From Pimelobacter simplex (lineage in GTDB: Bacteria; Actinomycetota; Actinomycetes; Propionibacteriales; Nocardioidaceae), in assembly GCF_900114845.1 (NCBI RefSeq), contig NZ_FOUK01000002.1, positions 868,001 to 932,000 of the forward strand: a stretch of 64,000 nucleotides of DNA, in the 5' to 3' direction. The notes below the pieces were generated by a model, which was given only the letters and a program-made list of their open reading frames with translations, was not told where the DNA came from and made no database searches. The stretch's first letter is position 1; the number at the start of each line of letters is the position of its first letter. Position numbers and translations under genes: made by a program. Positions 24,479 through 32,509 of this stretch are shown in pieces.

Positions 24479-26623
24479 ATGCGCCGCCTGCTGCTCCTGC
24501 TCGTCGCGCTGTTCCTGCCGGCTTTCCCGGCACTGCACCCCGCTCCGGCCACGGCCGGGGCGGGGTTCGCCGTCTCTGCCCCGACGCCGACACCGACGCC
24601 CACACCGACGCCCACACCGACGCCCACGCCGACGCCCGAGGACGAGCCGGGCGACGAGCCCACCGACGAGGACGAGCCGGGCACCTCGGTCATCGACACC
24701 GACCCGGACGTCGTCCCCGGCTCCCCCGACGATCCCGACGTCGGCACCACGCCGGCGCCCGGCGCCGAGGAGGCCGCCGCCGCCGAGGCGGCGCTGGCGG
24801 AGCGGTTCGCGCCGGTGCTGATGCTGGTGCGCCAGAAGCAGACCTGCGGGCCCGGCGAGCCGTACCTGCCCAGCGACGTCGACGTCCTCTTCGACAACCC
24901 GACGATCGCGCTGCGCGGACCGTGGACCGGGCGCGACCTGGTCCAGGTCGGCCCGTCGGCGAAGGACGTCTCGGTGGGCCTGCCCGGCTACGAGCTCGAC
25001 CTGCCCGGCAACCCGCTGACGCCGGGCTGCGACTACGAGACCTGGGCGCGCTCGCAGTGGGCCGGCCACGAGCCGACGATCTACGCCCACGTCGCGACCC
25101 AGCGGGGCGTCGACGACCGGATCGCGCTGCAGTACTTCTTCTTCTACGCGTTCAACGACTACAACAACAAGCACGAGACCGACTGGGAGCGGATCCAGCT
25201 CGAGTTCGCCGCCCCTGACGCCGCCACCGCGCTCGCCGACGAGCTCGAGCCCGAGCTGGCCGTCTACTCGCAGCACTACGGCTCCGAGAAGGCCGCCTGG
25301 GGCGACGCCAAGCTCGAGGTCCGCGACGACACCCACCCGGTCGTGTACGTCTCGGCGGGCTCGCACGCCAACCAGTTCTCGGCCGGCATCTTCATGGGCA
25401 ACACCGCCAACACCGGCTTCGGCTGCGACACCACCGCCGGCGAGCACGAGGCGATCGAGGCGCTGGTCAAGACCATCCCGTCAGACCCGGTGCTCGGCCG
25501 GGCGGCCTTCCCCTGGATCACCTACGAGGGCCACTACGGCGAGGTCGGCCCGAAGCGCTTCTACGCCGGCCCGACCGGCCCCAACCGCAAGCAGGCCTGG
25601 AGCCGGCCCTTCGCCTGGTCGGCCAAGGCCCGCGGCTCCTCGATCGAGGTTCCTGCCGGCGGGTCCAGCAGTGCCGCGGTCGCCGAGACCTACTGCGACC
25701 TGGTCGGCCGGGGCAGCGACCTGTTCCGCGGCTACGTCGACGACCCCTGGCGCGGTCTGGTGATCCTCGTCGCCGCGCTGCTCGGGCTCGGCTGGCTGCT
25801 GCGTCGTACGTCGTGGGCGACCAGCGCGCTCCCCCTCCGGGCCCGCCGCTCCAGCGGCCAGGTCGTCGCCGCGTCGCTGGCGGTGCTCCGTGAGCGCCCG
25901 GTGCTGTTCTTCCTCAGCCTGCTGCCACCGGCACTGCTCAACGTGCTCGCCGCCGTCCTGCAGGGCGTCACGATCACCCGCTTCGTCCCCAGCTGGGTCG
26001 GCGGTGCCGCGCTGCTCCTCGGCCTGCTCACGCTGCCCGTCTCGGCCGGCGCGCTCGCCGTCGTCGTGCGGACCCTCGACGCCGACGGGATCGAGGCCCG
26101 CGTCCGTCTCCGCGCGGCGTACGGCGAGAGCCTGCGCCGGCTCGGCGCGGGTGCGCCGGCCATGGTCGTCACCGCGCTCCTCGTCGTCCTGCTGACGACC
26201 TCGGTCGTGCTGGCACCGCTCGCGCTCGTCGTCCTGACCGCGGGGGTGCTGCTCGTGCCGGTGGTCGTGCTGGAGCGCCGGACCGGGTTCGCCGGGCTGC
26301 CCCGCAGCATCCGGCTGATCCGGCACTCGGTGACCACGCTGCTGCCGGTCCTGCTCCTCGGCCTGCTGCTGCTCACCACCATCGGCGCCGTCGTCGCGGC
26401 CCTGCTGTTCGTCGTCGTCCCGCTGCCGTTCGTGGTGCTCAACGCCGTGCCGTCGGTGGTCCTCGGCCTCGTGTGGCCGTTCGTGGCGCTGATGTGCGTC
26501 TACGCCTACGGCAGCGCCGCCACCCGCTCGGCCGAGGCCGCCGCTCAGCCCAGGAAGGACCGCGCCGCCGCGACCAGCGCGGTGACCCCCGACTCGATCG
26601 TGGGCCCGGCGACCGGCGCGTAG
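24479..26623 (+). CDS. Secreted/membrane Vps62-like protein
   Basis: A 714-residue protein with a signal peptide (about 1-27), then a Thr-Pro repeat tract (about residues 35-53), an acidic linker, and a Vps62-related domain (about 95-400) marked by WERIQLEF, VYVSAGSHANQF and TYEGHYGEVG. The C-terminal third has about six hydrophobic segments (RGLVILVAALLGLGWLL, then five more), so the globular part is probably tethered outside the cell. Vps62-like domains occur in fungal and bacterial proteins of unclear, perhaps lipid-related, role. Start ATG 24479 is chosen at the signal peptide. The 3' end overlaps the convergent M20 gene by 79 bases, an unusually long overlap. Confidence 0.75.
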   Translation: MRRLLLLLVALFLPAFPALHPAPATAGAGFAVSAPTPTPTPTPTPTPTPTPTPEDEPGDEPTDEDEPGTSVIDTDPDVVPGSPDDPDVGTTPAPGAEEAAAAEAALAERFAPVLMLVRQKQTCGPGEPYLPSDVDVLFDNPTIALRGPWTGRDLVQVGPSAKDVSVGLPGYELDLPGNPLTPGCDYETWARSQWAGHEPTIYAHVATQRGVDDRIALQYFFFYAFNDYNNKHETDWERIQLEFAAPDAATALADELEPELAVYSQHYGSEKAAWGDAKLEVRDDTHPVVYVSAGSHANQFSAGIFMGNTANTGFGCDTTAGEHEAIEALVKTIPSDPVLGRAAFPWITYEGHYGEVGPKRFYAGPTGPNRKQAWSRPFAWSAKARGSSIEVPAGGSSSAAVAETYCDLVGRGSDLFRGYVDDPWRGLVILVAALLGLGWLLRRTSWATSALPLRARRSSGQVVAASLAVLRERPVLFFLSLLPPALLNVLAAVLQGVTITRFVPSWVGGAALLLGLLTLPVSAGALAVVVRTLDADGIEARVRLRAAYGESLRRLGAGAPAMVVTALLVVLLTTSVVLAPLALVVLTAGVLLVPVVVLERRTGFAGLPRSIRLIRHSVTTLLPVLLLGLLLLTTIGAVVAALLFVVVPLPFVVLNAVPSVVLGLVWPFVALMCVYAYGSAATRSAEAAAQPRKDRAAATSAVTPDSIVGPATGA
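24581..24637 (+). repeat. In-frame Thr-Pro tandem repeat (12-base unit)
   Basis: About four and a half copies of a CCGACGCCCACA-like unit encode alternating Pro-Thr directly after the signal peptide of the Vps62-like protein. Such tracts are prone to length change by slippage and often serve as flexible, O-glycosylated spacers in actinobacterial surface proteins. Confidence 0.8.
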
Positions 26624-27771
26624 CGCGGCGAGTGGTTCGACGGCAGCTCGGCCACCACGCGCCGCAGCTCGTCGACCGTCGTGGCGCCGGCGAACAGTGC
26701 CGGGTCGGCGCCCCCGAGCAGCCAGTAGGCGCACGGCACCCCGGCCTCGGTGGCGAGGATGCCGACGTCCTCGCTCCCGGTGACCGGCCCGGGGTCGACG
26801 ACCAGGTGCTGCCCGCCGTCCTGGAAGGCGGTCGCCACCCGGGCGCAGGCGTCGGCGTCGTTGTCGACGGCCGGGAAGCTCTGGAGGAGCTCGACCTCGG
26901 GCTCGCGCGGCGCACCGGCGGCCGCCGCCTCGCCACGGACGATCCGCTCGATCGCGGCCAGCACCTTCGCCCGCACGTGCTCGTCGGTGGTGCGCACCGA
27001 GAGCTGCAGCTCCGCCTGCTCCGGGATGATGTTCGGCGCGGAGCCCGCGTGGAACGAGCCCACCGTCACCACCGCCGTGTCACTGCCCGCGACCTCGCGC
27101 GCCACCACCGTCTGCAGCCGCAGCACCGTCGCCGCCCCCAGCACCACCGGGTCGACCGTCGCCTCGGGTCGCGACCCGTGCCCACCCTGCCCGTGCAGCA
27201 CGACCCGCAGGCTGTCGGCCGCCGCGAACGCCGCCCCCGCATGCACCCCCAGCACCCCCACCGGCAACGGCGCCACGTGCTGACCCAGCACCACGTCCGG
27301 CTTCCCGAACCGCTCGAAGAGCCCGTCGGCCACCATGTCCCGCGCGCCGTTGCCGTTCTCCTCGTCGGGCTGGAACACCAGCAGCACCCGCCCCCGCCAC
27401 TCCGTGTCCTGCGCGAGCCGCGCCGCCGCCCCCAGCAGGCACGTCACGTGGACGTCGTGCCCGCACGCGTGCATCACCGGGTGCTCCTCGCCGTCGGCCG
27501 TCGTCGCGGTCGCCGTGCTCGCGTACGGCAGCCCGGTGTCCTCCTTCACGGGCAGGCCGTCCATGTCGGCGCGCAGCAGCACCGCCGGGCCTGCGCCTCG
27601 CTCGAGCGTCGCGACGACGCCGGTGCCTCCGACGCCGGTCGTGACGTCGTACTGGAGGGCGCGGAGGTGGTCGGCGACGATGCCCGCCGTCCGGTGCTCC
27701 TGGCCGCCCAGCTCGGGGTGGCGGTGGAGGTCCTCGTAGATCGCGGTCAGGGCGTCGGGGGTGGTGGGCAT
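26545..27771 (-). CDS. M20 family metallo-amidohydrolase
   Basis: A 408-residue zinc hydrolase of the M20D branch (hippurate hydrolase / N-acyl-L-amino acid amidohydrolase / IAA-amino acid hydrolase). Visible motifs are YEDLHRHPELGGQE at the start, LRADMDGLPVKEDTGLPYAS, the metal site HACGHDVHVTCLLGAA (Cys, His), FQPDEENGNGARDMV (Glu-Glu), GQHVAPLPVG and the C-terminal AHE-like region. It removes acyl groups from N-acyl amino acids or splits dipeptides in the cytosol. Start ATG at 27771. Its C-terminal coding end overlaps the convergent Vps62-like gene by 79 bases. Confidence 0.92.
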   Translation of the reverse strand: MPTTPDALTAIYEDLHRHPELGGQEHRTAGIVADHLRALQYDVTTGVGGTGVVATLERGAGPAVLLRADMDGLPVKEDTGLPYASTATATTADGEEHPVMHACGHDVHVTCLLGAAARLAQDTEWRGRVLLVFQPDEENGNGARDMVADGLFERFGKPDVVLGQHVAPLPVGVLGVHAGAAFAAADSLRVVLHGQGGHGSRPEATVDPVVLGAATVLRLQTVVAREVAGSDTAVVTVGSFHAGSAPNIIPEQAELQLSVRTTDEHVRAKVLAAIERIVRGEAAAAGAPREPEVELLQSFPAVDNDADACARVATAFQDGGQHLVVDPGPVTGSEDVGILATEAGVPCAYWLLGGADPALFAGATTVDELRRVVAELPSNHSPRYAPVAGPTIESGVTALVAAARSFLG

Positions 27772-27836
27772 GGTCGCATCCTTCCCGGCGGGGCGGGTGC
27801 GGGCAACGGCCGGCCGATTGCGTCGGACCCCCGACC

Positions 27837-27842
27837 TAGCGT
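27837..27842 (+). promoter_or_regulatory. Putative -10 box of the HNH gene
   Basis: TAGCGT, 6 bases before the ATG at 27849, with no Shine-Dalgarno between. Confidence 0.45.
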
Positions 27843-27848
27843 CGGTCC

Positions 27849-28358
27849 ATGGCGACGCGACGCAAGTACACCCGTGAGCTCCTCGAGCCCCTGGTCGAGC
27901 AGTCCACCTCGGTCGCGGGGGTGCTGCGCCTGCTCGGCCTGCGCCAGAACGGCGGGTGCCACGCGCACATCAGCCGCACGATCAAGGCCTACGGTCTCGA
28001 CACCTCGCACTTCCGCGCCTACCGGCCGACCGTCATCCCCCACCGCGCGAGCGCCGCGGAGCTGCTCGTCCGGCTGCCTCCCGGGCACGCCCGCACCAAG
28101 CCGCACCGCCTCACCCGTGCGCTGCTCGAGACCGGCCGCCCGCACGTGTGCGCCTCGTGCGGCAAGGACGGGACGTGGCTCGGCCGGCCCTTGACGCTCG
28201 ACGTCGACCACCTCGACGGCGACTTCCTCAACAACCTCGCCGGCAACCTGCGGTTCCTGTGCCCCAACTGCCACCGCCAGACGCCGAACTTCGCCGGTCG
28301 CAGCCGCGGCCGGTTCGTCACCGACCGCCCTGTGGGGCCGGCAGCCCGGCCACCCTAG
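27849..28358 (+). CDS. Small HNH endonuclease
   Basis: A 169-residue protein. The N-terminal half (YTRELLEPLVEQSTSVAGVLRLLGLRQNGGCHAHISRTIKAYGLDTSHF) looks like a DNA-binding HTH-type domain seen in front of phage and actinobacterial HNH nucleases. The C-terminal half is a zinc-bound HNH domain: CASCG, LDVDHLDGDFLNNLAGNLRFLCPNCHRQTPNFAGR, with both Cys pairs, the DH core and the N..N/H residues intact. It ends 16 bases before tRNA-Leu. A free-standing homing-type or repair nuclease are both possible; no partner gene is present. Confidence 0.85.
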   Translation: MATRRKYTRELLEPLVEQSTSVAGVLRLLGLRQNGGCHAHISRTIKAYGLDTSHFRAYRPTVIPHRASAAELLVRLPPGHARTKPHRLTRALLETGRPHVCASCGKDGTWLGRPLTLDVDHLDGDFLNNLAGNLRFLCPNCHRQTPNFAGRSRGRFVTDRPVGPAARPP

Positions 28359-28374
28359 ACTCGTGGCGCTCAGC

Positions 28375-28456
28375 GCCGGAGTGGTGGAACTGGCAGACAC
28401 GCGGCACTTAGGATGCCGTGCCTTCGGGTGTGCGGGTTCGAGTCCCGCCTCCGGCA
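28375..28456 (+). tRNA. tRNA-Leu (TAG anticodon)
   Basis: A class II tRNA with long variable arm. The acceptor GCCGGAG (28375-28381) pairs with CTCCGGC (28449-28455); the discriminator is A at 28456 and CCA is not encoded. The D arm starts TGGTGGAACTGGCAGACACG. The anticodon loop contains TAG in CACTTAGGATG, the long variable arm is GCCTTCGGGTGT, and the T loop GGTTCGAGTCC is standard. It reads CUA codons. A TAGACT element at 28356-28361, overlapping the stop codon of the HNH gene, could be its -10. Confidence 0.96.
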
Positions 28457-28473
28457 CCGATCGCCGCCGTGGC

Positions 28474-29076
28474 CTACCCCAGCAGGTCGGCGACCAGCGG
28501 CGCGATCTCGCGCAGTGCCTTGCCGCGGTGCGAGATCGCGTCCTTCTCGTCCCGCGAGAGCTCGGCCGTGGTGCGGCCGGGGTGGTCGTCGGCGACGAAG
28601 AGGACGTCGTACCCGAAGCCGCCGGCGCCGCGGACCTCGCGCTCGACGCGGCCGTCCATCCGGCCCTCGACGACGAGCTCGCGGCCGTCGGGGTGGGCGA
28701 GGGCGACGGCGCACGCGAAGTGAGCCGTGCGGCGCTCGTCCGGGACGTCGGCCAGCTGGGCCAGGAGGAGGGTGTTGTTGCGGTCGTCGGACTTGGGCGG
28801 GCCCGACCAGCGGGCGGAGAGGACGCCGGGCATGCCGTTGAGGGCGTCGACGCAGATGCCGGAGTCGTCGGCGAGGGTGGGCAGGCCGGTGGCGGCGACG
28901 CCGGCGCGGGCCTTGACCAGGGCGTTGCCCTCGAAAGTGGGCTGGTCCTCGACCGGCTCGTCGTAGGGGGCGACGTCGTCGAGGCCGACGACCTCGACAG
29001 TGGTCATGTGCTCGGCGAGGATGCGGCGCATCTCCTCGAGCTTCTTGGCGTTGCGCGAGGCGACGAGCACCTTCAC
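28474..29076 (-). CDS. rdgB: XTP/dITP pyrophosphatase (RdgB/HAM1)
   Basis: Hydrolyses non-canonical purine triphosphates (XTP, dITP) to monophosphates and keeps them out of DNA and RNA. The 200-residue protein has the family start [75 protein letters not shown] and the end [14 protein letters not shown]. The GTG start at 29074-29076 overlaps the rph stop (GTGA), giving translational coupling. Downstream neighbour of rph as in many actinobacteria. Confidence 0.96.
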   Translation of the reverse strand: MKVLVASRNAKKLEEMRRILAEHMTTVEVVGLDDVAPYDEPVEDQPTFEGNALVKARAGVAATGLPTLADDSGICVDALNGMPGVLSARWSGPPKSDDRNNTLLLAQLADVPDERRTAHFACAVALAHPDGRELVVEGRMDGRVEREVRGAGGFGYDVLFVADDHPGRTTAELSRDEKDAISHRGKALREIAPLVADLLG

Positions 29077-29780
29077 GACGACAGCGCCTCCTGCTGCAGG
29101 CGGGTGAGGTCGGCGCAGCCCTTCTCGGCGAGGCCGAGGAGCGCGTCGAGCTCGGCGCGGTCGAAGGGCGCGCCCTCGGCGGTGCCCTGGACCTCGACGA
29201 AGGAGCCGGTGCCGGTCATGACGACGTTCATGTCGGTCTCGGCACGGACGTCCTCGACGTAGGGCAGGTCGAGGCGCGGGACGCCGTCGATGATGCCGAC
29301 GCTGACGGCGGCGACCGAGCCGGTGAGGGCGCCGGGGACGCCGAGCGTGGCGCAGGCGTCGGCGAGCGCGACGTAGGCGCCGGTGATGGCGGCGGTGCGC
29401 GTGCCGCCGTCGGCCTGGAGGACGTCGCAGTCGATCTGGATGGTGTTCTCGCCGAGCGCCTTGTAGTCGATGACGGCGCGCAGCGAGCGGCCGATCAGGC
29501 GGCTGATCTCGTGGGTGCGGCCACCGATCCGGCCCTTGACCGACTCCCGGTCGGAGCGGGTGTTGGTCGAGGCGGGGAGCATCGCGTACTCGGCGGTCAC
29601 CCAGCCCAGGCCGGAGCCCTTGCGCCAGCGCGGCACACCCTCGGACGCGGACGCCGCGCACAGCACGCGGGTCTTGCCGAACTCGATCAGCACCGACCCC
29701 GCCGGGTGGTCGAGCCAGTTGCGGGTGATCTTGATCGGGCGCAGCTCGTCGTCGGCGCGGCCGTCCTCGCGGGTGCTCAT
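29073..29780 (-). CDS. rph: Ribonuclease PH
   Basis: A phosphorolytic 3' to 5' exoribonuclease that trims tRNA 3' ends, acting as a hexamer. The 235-residue protein shows [85 protein letters not shown] and [22 protein letters not shown], all family hallmarks. I chose the ATG at 29778-29780 (MSTRED) because a TAGGTT -10-like box ends 7 bases before it; the in-frame ATG at 29789 would lie inside that box. It overlaps rdgB by four bases. Confidence 0.96.
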   Translation of the reverse strand: MSTREDGRADDELRPIKITRNWLDHPAGSVLIEFGKTRVLCAASASEGVPRWRKGSGLGWVTAEYAMLPASTNTRSDRESVKGRIGGRTHEISRLIGRSLRAVIDYKALGENTIQIDCDVLQADGGTRTAAITGAYVALADACATLGVPGALTGSVAAVSVGIIDGVPRLDLPYVEDVRAETDMNVVMTGTGSFVEVQGTAEGAPFDRAELDALLGLAEKGCADLTRLQQEALSS

Positions 29781-29787
29781 GTCCCCC

Positions 29788-29793
29788 AACCTA
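29788..29793 (-). promoter_or_regulatory. Putative -10 box of rph-rdgB
   Basis: TAGGTT on the minus strand, 7 bases before the ATG at 29780. The G-run between could also act as a weak ribosome-binding site. Confidence 0.45.
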
Positions 29794-29801
29794 GCGGGGG
29801 C

Positions 29802-30560
29802 TCAGCGGGCGGCGGCGAGGGCCCGTCGTACCGCCCAGGGGCCGAGGTCGCGCGCCCGTCGCCCGAACCACGGCGCCCCCTCGGTCACCATCCAGGCGAC
29901 GTCGCGGCGCCAGCTCGGCGGGCACCCGCCGCACGGCTCGCGGCCCGGCAGCGGGAAGTCGTACCCCTCCGCCTGCAGCCGCTCGGCCCACGCCCGGGCC
30001 AGCGCGCGGTGGCCCAGCTCGGAGGGGTGGAAGCGGTCGATCGACCAGCACGTGCGGTCGAGCACCTCGGGCATCAGCGCGAGGTCGAGCCGCAGGCCGC
30101 CGTACGCCGCGTGGAGCTCGTCGTACACCTCGTTGACGACGGCGATCCGCTCCCCCATCGGCCGGGTCAGCACCCGCGGCAGCCCCAGCAGCGCACCGTG
30201 GTCGTGCCAGCGCACGGTCATCAGGGTCGCGCCCCCGTCGGTCAGCGCGCCGGCGACGTGGAGCAGGTCCGCACGCAGCCGCTCGGGGTCCCAGGTCGAG
30301 CGCAGCGTGTCGTTGACGCCGACCAGCAGCGAGGCCAGGTCCGGCCGGTGCGCGAGGGCTTCGTCGAGCTGCCGCTCCCGGACCACGCCGGCGGTCGCGC
30401 CGGACACGGCGACATTGCAGAACGAGACGTCGTACGACGTCCGGAGCGACTCCGCGAGGAGCCGGGCCCACCCTCGCCACCCGCCCCCGGGGACCGGGTC
30501 GCCGAGCCCGACGGTGGTGCTGTCGCCGAGGGCGGCGAACCGCAGGTATCCGTTGCCCAC
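29802..30560 (-). CDS. SGNH/GDSL hydrolase
   Basis: A 252-residue hydrolase without a signal peptide. Block I reads FAALGDSTTVGLGDP (catalytic Ser), block II AVSGAT, block III LLVGVND (the Asn of the oxyanion hole), and block V DRFHPSELGHRALA (catalytic Asp and His). Substrates of such enzymes are esters, thioesters or acyl sugars; this copy's substrate is unknown. The start is probably the GTG at 30558-30560; a TTG nine bases further up is an alternative. A perfect hairpin lies just upstream and separates it from the ABC operon. Confidence 0.87.
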   Translation of the reverse strand: MGNGYLRFAALGDSTTVGLGDPVPGGGWRGWARLLAESLRTSYDVSFCNVAVSGATAGVVRERQLDEALAHRPDLASLLVGVNDTLRSTWDPERLRADLLHVAGALTDGGATLMTVRWHDHGALLGLPRVLTRPMGERIAVVNEVYDELHAAYGGLRLDLALMPEVLDRTCWSIDRFHPSELGHRALARAWAERLQAEGYDFPLPGREPCGGCPPSWRRDVAWMVTEGAPWFGRRARDLGPWAVRRALAAAR

Positions 30561-30568
30561 GGAACACA

Positions 30569-30607
30569 ACCGTGGCGGAGCCCGCTACCAGCAGGCTCCG
30601 CCACGGT
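30569..30607 (-). terminator. Hairpin terminator downstream of the ABC-2 exporter operon
   Basis: A perfect 14-base-pair inverted repeat (30569-30582 with 30594-30607) with an 11-base loop. On the minus strand it is followed by GTTGTGTTCC. It sits 40 bases after the permease stop and immediately before the SGNH gene. Confidence 0.65.
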
Positions 30608-30646
30608 GACGTGTCCGGCAATCTTCGGTGAAGCGCCGGGGTGGTG

Positions 30647-31444
30647 CTACTTGAACTCGATGCGCATCAGCCGCATGAGGCCCAGCGCCAGCGGCACGAC
30701 CAGCCAGATGAAGCCGGACGTCGCGATCTGCGCCCACTCCTGCCCCGAGGGCTGGTAGTCACCGCTGAACAGCGGCATCTGGGCGGTGTTGAACTCGATC
30801 CACGGCGCGACCTTCTCGAAGCCGGAGCTCAGTGCGCTGAGGATGCCGGCCGCACTCGGGAGGATCAGGCTGTACGCGAAGTAGGCGACGATGCCGGCCG
30901 GGGTGTTCATCACCAGCATCGAGATCGCGAAGCCGACCAGGATGCCGATCACGTTGGCGAGCACGAAGCCGTTGAAGAGCAGGTTCCCGTCGATCGTCCA
31001 CGACGGCGACTCGCCGGTGAGCGCGCCGAGGACGGTGAACGCCGCGGCGAGGATGACCGCGAGCACCATCACGGTGCCCGCCAGGCAGAGGCCGGCGAGG
31101 AACTTCGCCGCGACCACGCGGGAGCGCTGCGGCTCGAGCGTGAAGGTCACCAGTCCGTTGCGCTGGGACTGCTCGCTGGTCACCAGCATGATGACGAGGA
31201 TCGGCAGGAAGTAGCCGAGCACGCCACCGGCGACGCTGAGCAGGTCGCCGAAGTCCTTCTGCCCGTCGACGAGCAGCGTGAAGATCATCAGGACGACGAG
31301 GACCAGGCCGAGGATCGAGGTGGCCAGCCAGAAGCCGGCGCGGGTGTCGATCGCCTTGCGGAACTCCACGCCGACCAGCCGCGTGATCGGGGTGCGCGGC
31401 GTCCCGGAGACGTCGAGCATGGGGATGGGGGTCGGGGTGCTCAT
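30647..31444 (-). CDS. ABC-2 type transporter permease
   Basis: The membrane subunit of an exporter, 265 residues with six predicted membrane segments (LATSILGLVLVVLMIFTLL, VLGYFLPILVIMLV, VMVLAVILAAAFTVLGAL and three more). The segment EQSQRNGLVTFTLEPQRSRVVAAKFLAG is typical of ABC-2 permeases (compare SEWRHGTL...P.R). Start ATG at 31444 overlaps the ATPase stop (ATGA). Likely substrates are antibiotics, lipids or peptides; none is indicated. The adjacent divergent NarL-type two-component system probably regulates it. Confidence 0.9.
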   Translation of the reverse strand: MSTPTPIPMLDVSGTPRTPITRLVGVEFRKAIDTRAGFWLATSILGLVLVVLMIFTLLVDGQKDFGDLLSVAGGVLGYFLPILVIMLVTSEQSQRNGLVTFTLEPQRSRVVAAKFLAGLCLAGTVMVLAVILAAAFTVLGALTGESPSWTIDGNLLFNGFVLANVIGILVGFAISMLVMNTPAGIVAYFAYSLILPSAAGILSALSSGFEKVAPWIEFNTAQMPLFSGDYQPSGQEWAQIATSGFIWLVVPLALGLMRLMRIEFK

Positions 31445-32379
31445 GCCGGGGTACCTCCGGTGGTCGGGGCGCCGACGCCGGGGACGGCCTCGCGGGCCGT
31501 GTCCGAGGTCAGCTCGAGGAACAGGTCCTCCAGACCGGCGCCGCCGGACCGGAGGTCGGTGAGGACGACGCCGGCGGACAGGGCGGCGCGGCCGACCTGC
31601 TCCGGGGTCGCCTGCACCTTGAGGCCGTCACCCATGGGCTCGACGCCGTGGCCGCCCTGCGAGAGCGCGGCACCGAGCGCGGCGTTGTCGAGGGAGGTCA
31701 CCAGCGTCGTCGCCGAGCCGTTGGCACCGGCGAGCAGCGACTTCTTGTCGCCCTGCGCGACGATCTTGCCGTGCCCGATGAGGATCATCTCGTCGGCGAT
31801 CATCTCGACCTCGTGCAGCAGGTGGCTGGAGAGCAGCACCGTGCCGCCGCGGTCGGCGTACCCCTTGAGGAGGCCGCGCATCCACCGGATGCCGGCCGGG
31901 TCGAGACCGTTGGCCGGCTCGTCGAGGATGAGGACCGACGGGTCGCCGAGCAGCGCGTGGGCGATGCCGAGGCGCTGCTTCATGCCGAGCGAGTAGTTGC
32001 GCAGGCGGCGCGTCGACTCGTTGTCGTTGAGACCGACCAGCGCGAGCATCTCGTCGACGCGGCTGGACGGCAGGCCCATGGTCTTCGCGGCGATGGTGAG
32101 GATCTCGCGGCCGGTGCGCCCGACGTGCTGGGCCGAGGCGTCCAGCAGCGTCCCGACGTGGCGGCCGGGGTTGGGGATGTCGTGGTACTTCAGGCCCCCG
32201 ATGGTGACCTGCCCCCGGGTCGGCAGGGTGAGCCCGACCATGACCCGCATCGTGGTGGTCTTGCCTGCGCCGTTGGGGCCGAGGAAGCCGGTCACCCGGC
32301 CGGGCTGGCAGGCGAAGCTGACGTCGTCCACGGCGGTGTACGCGCCGTAGGTCTTGGTGAGTCGATCAACGGTGATCAT
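31441..32379 (-). CDS. ABC transporter ATP-binding protein
   Basis: The ATPase partner of the ABC-2 permease, 312 residues. Walker A GPNGAGKTTT, Q-loop, the signature in RNYSLGMKQRLGIAHAL, Walker B VLILDEPANGLDPAG and LLSSHLLHEV (switch His) follow the DrrA/CcmA drug-exporter pattern. A C-terminal domain of about 80 residues (TTLVTSLDNAALGAAL) is usual for this group. Start ATG at 32377-32379 with GGAG upstream; a longer frame from 32412 has no ribosome-binding site. Confidence 0.93.
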   Translation of the reverse strand: MITVDRLTKTYGAYTAVDDVSFACQPGRVTGFLGPNGAGKTTTMRVMVGLTLPTRGQVTIGGLKYHDIPNPGRHVGTLLDASAQHVGRTGREILTIAAKTMGLPSSRVDEMLALVGLNDNESTRRLRNYSLGMKQRLGIAHALLGDPSVLILDEPANGLDPAGIRWMRGLLKGYADRGGTVLLSSHLLHEVEMIADEMILIGHGKIVAQGDKKSLLAGANGSATTLVTSLDNAALGAALSQGGHGVEPMGDGLKVQATPEQVGRAALSAGVVLTDLRSGGAGLEDLFLELTSDTAREAVPGVGAPTTGGTPA

Positions 32380-32496
32380 GGCTCCAGCCTGCCCGATCCC
32401 CACCCCCTGCACATCGAACCCGCGTCGCGAGCCGCCCCGACCAAAGTAGGTGCCGCTCCGGTCCCGGGATGCTGCCGCGCCCCCACCCCGAGGCCC

Positions 32497-32502
32497 TAGG
32501 GT
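32497..32502 (+). promoter_or_regulatory. Putative -10 box of the NarL-type two-component operon
   Basis: TAGGGT, 7 bases before the GTG at 32510. Confidence 0.5.
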
Positions 32503-32509
32503 CGCTGTC

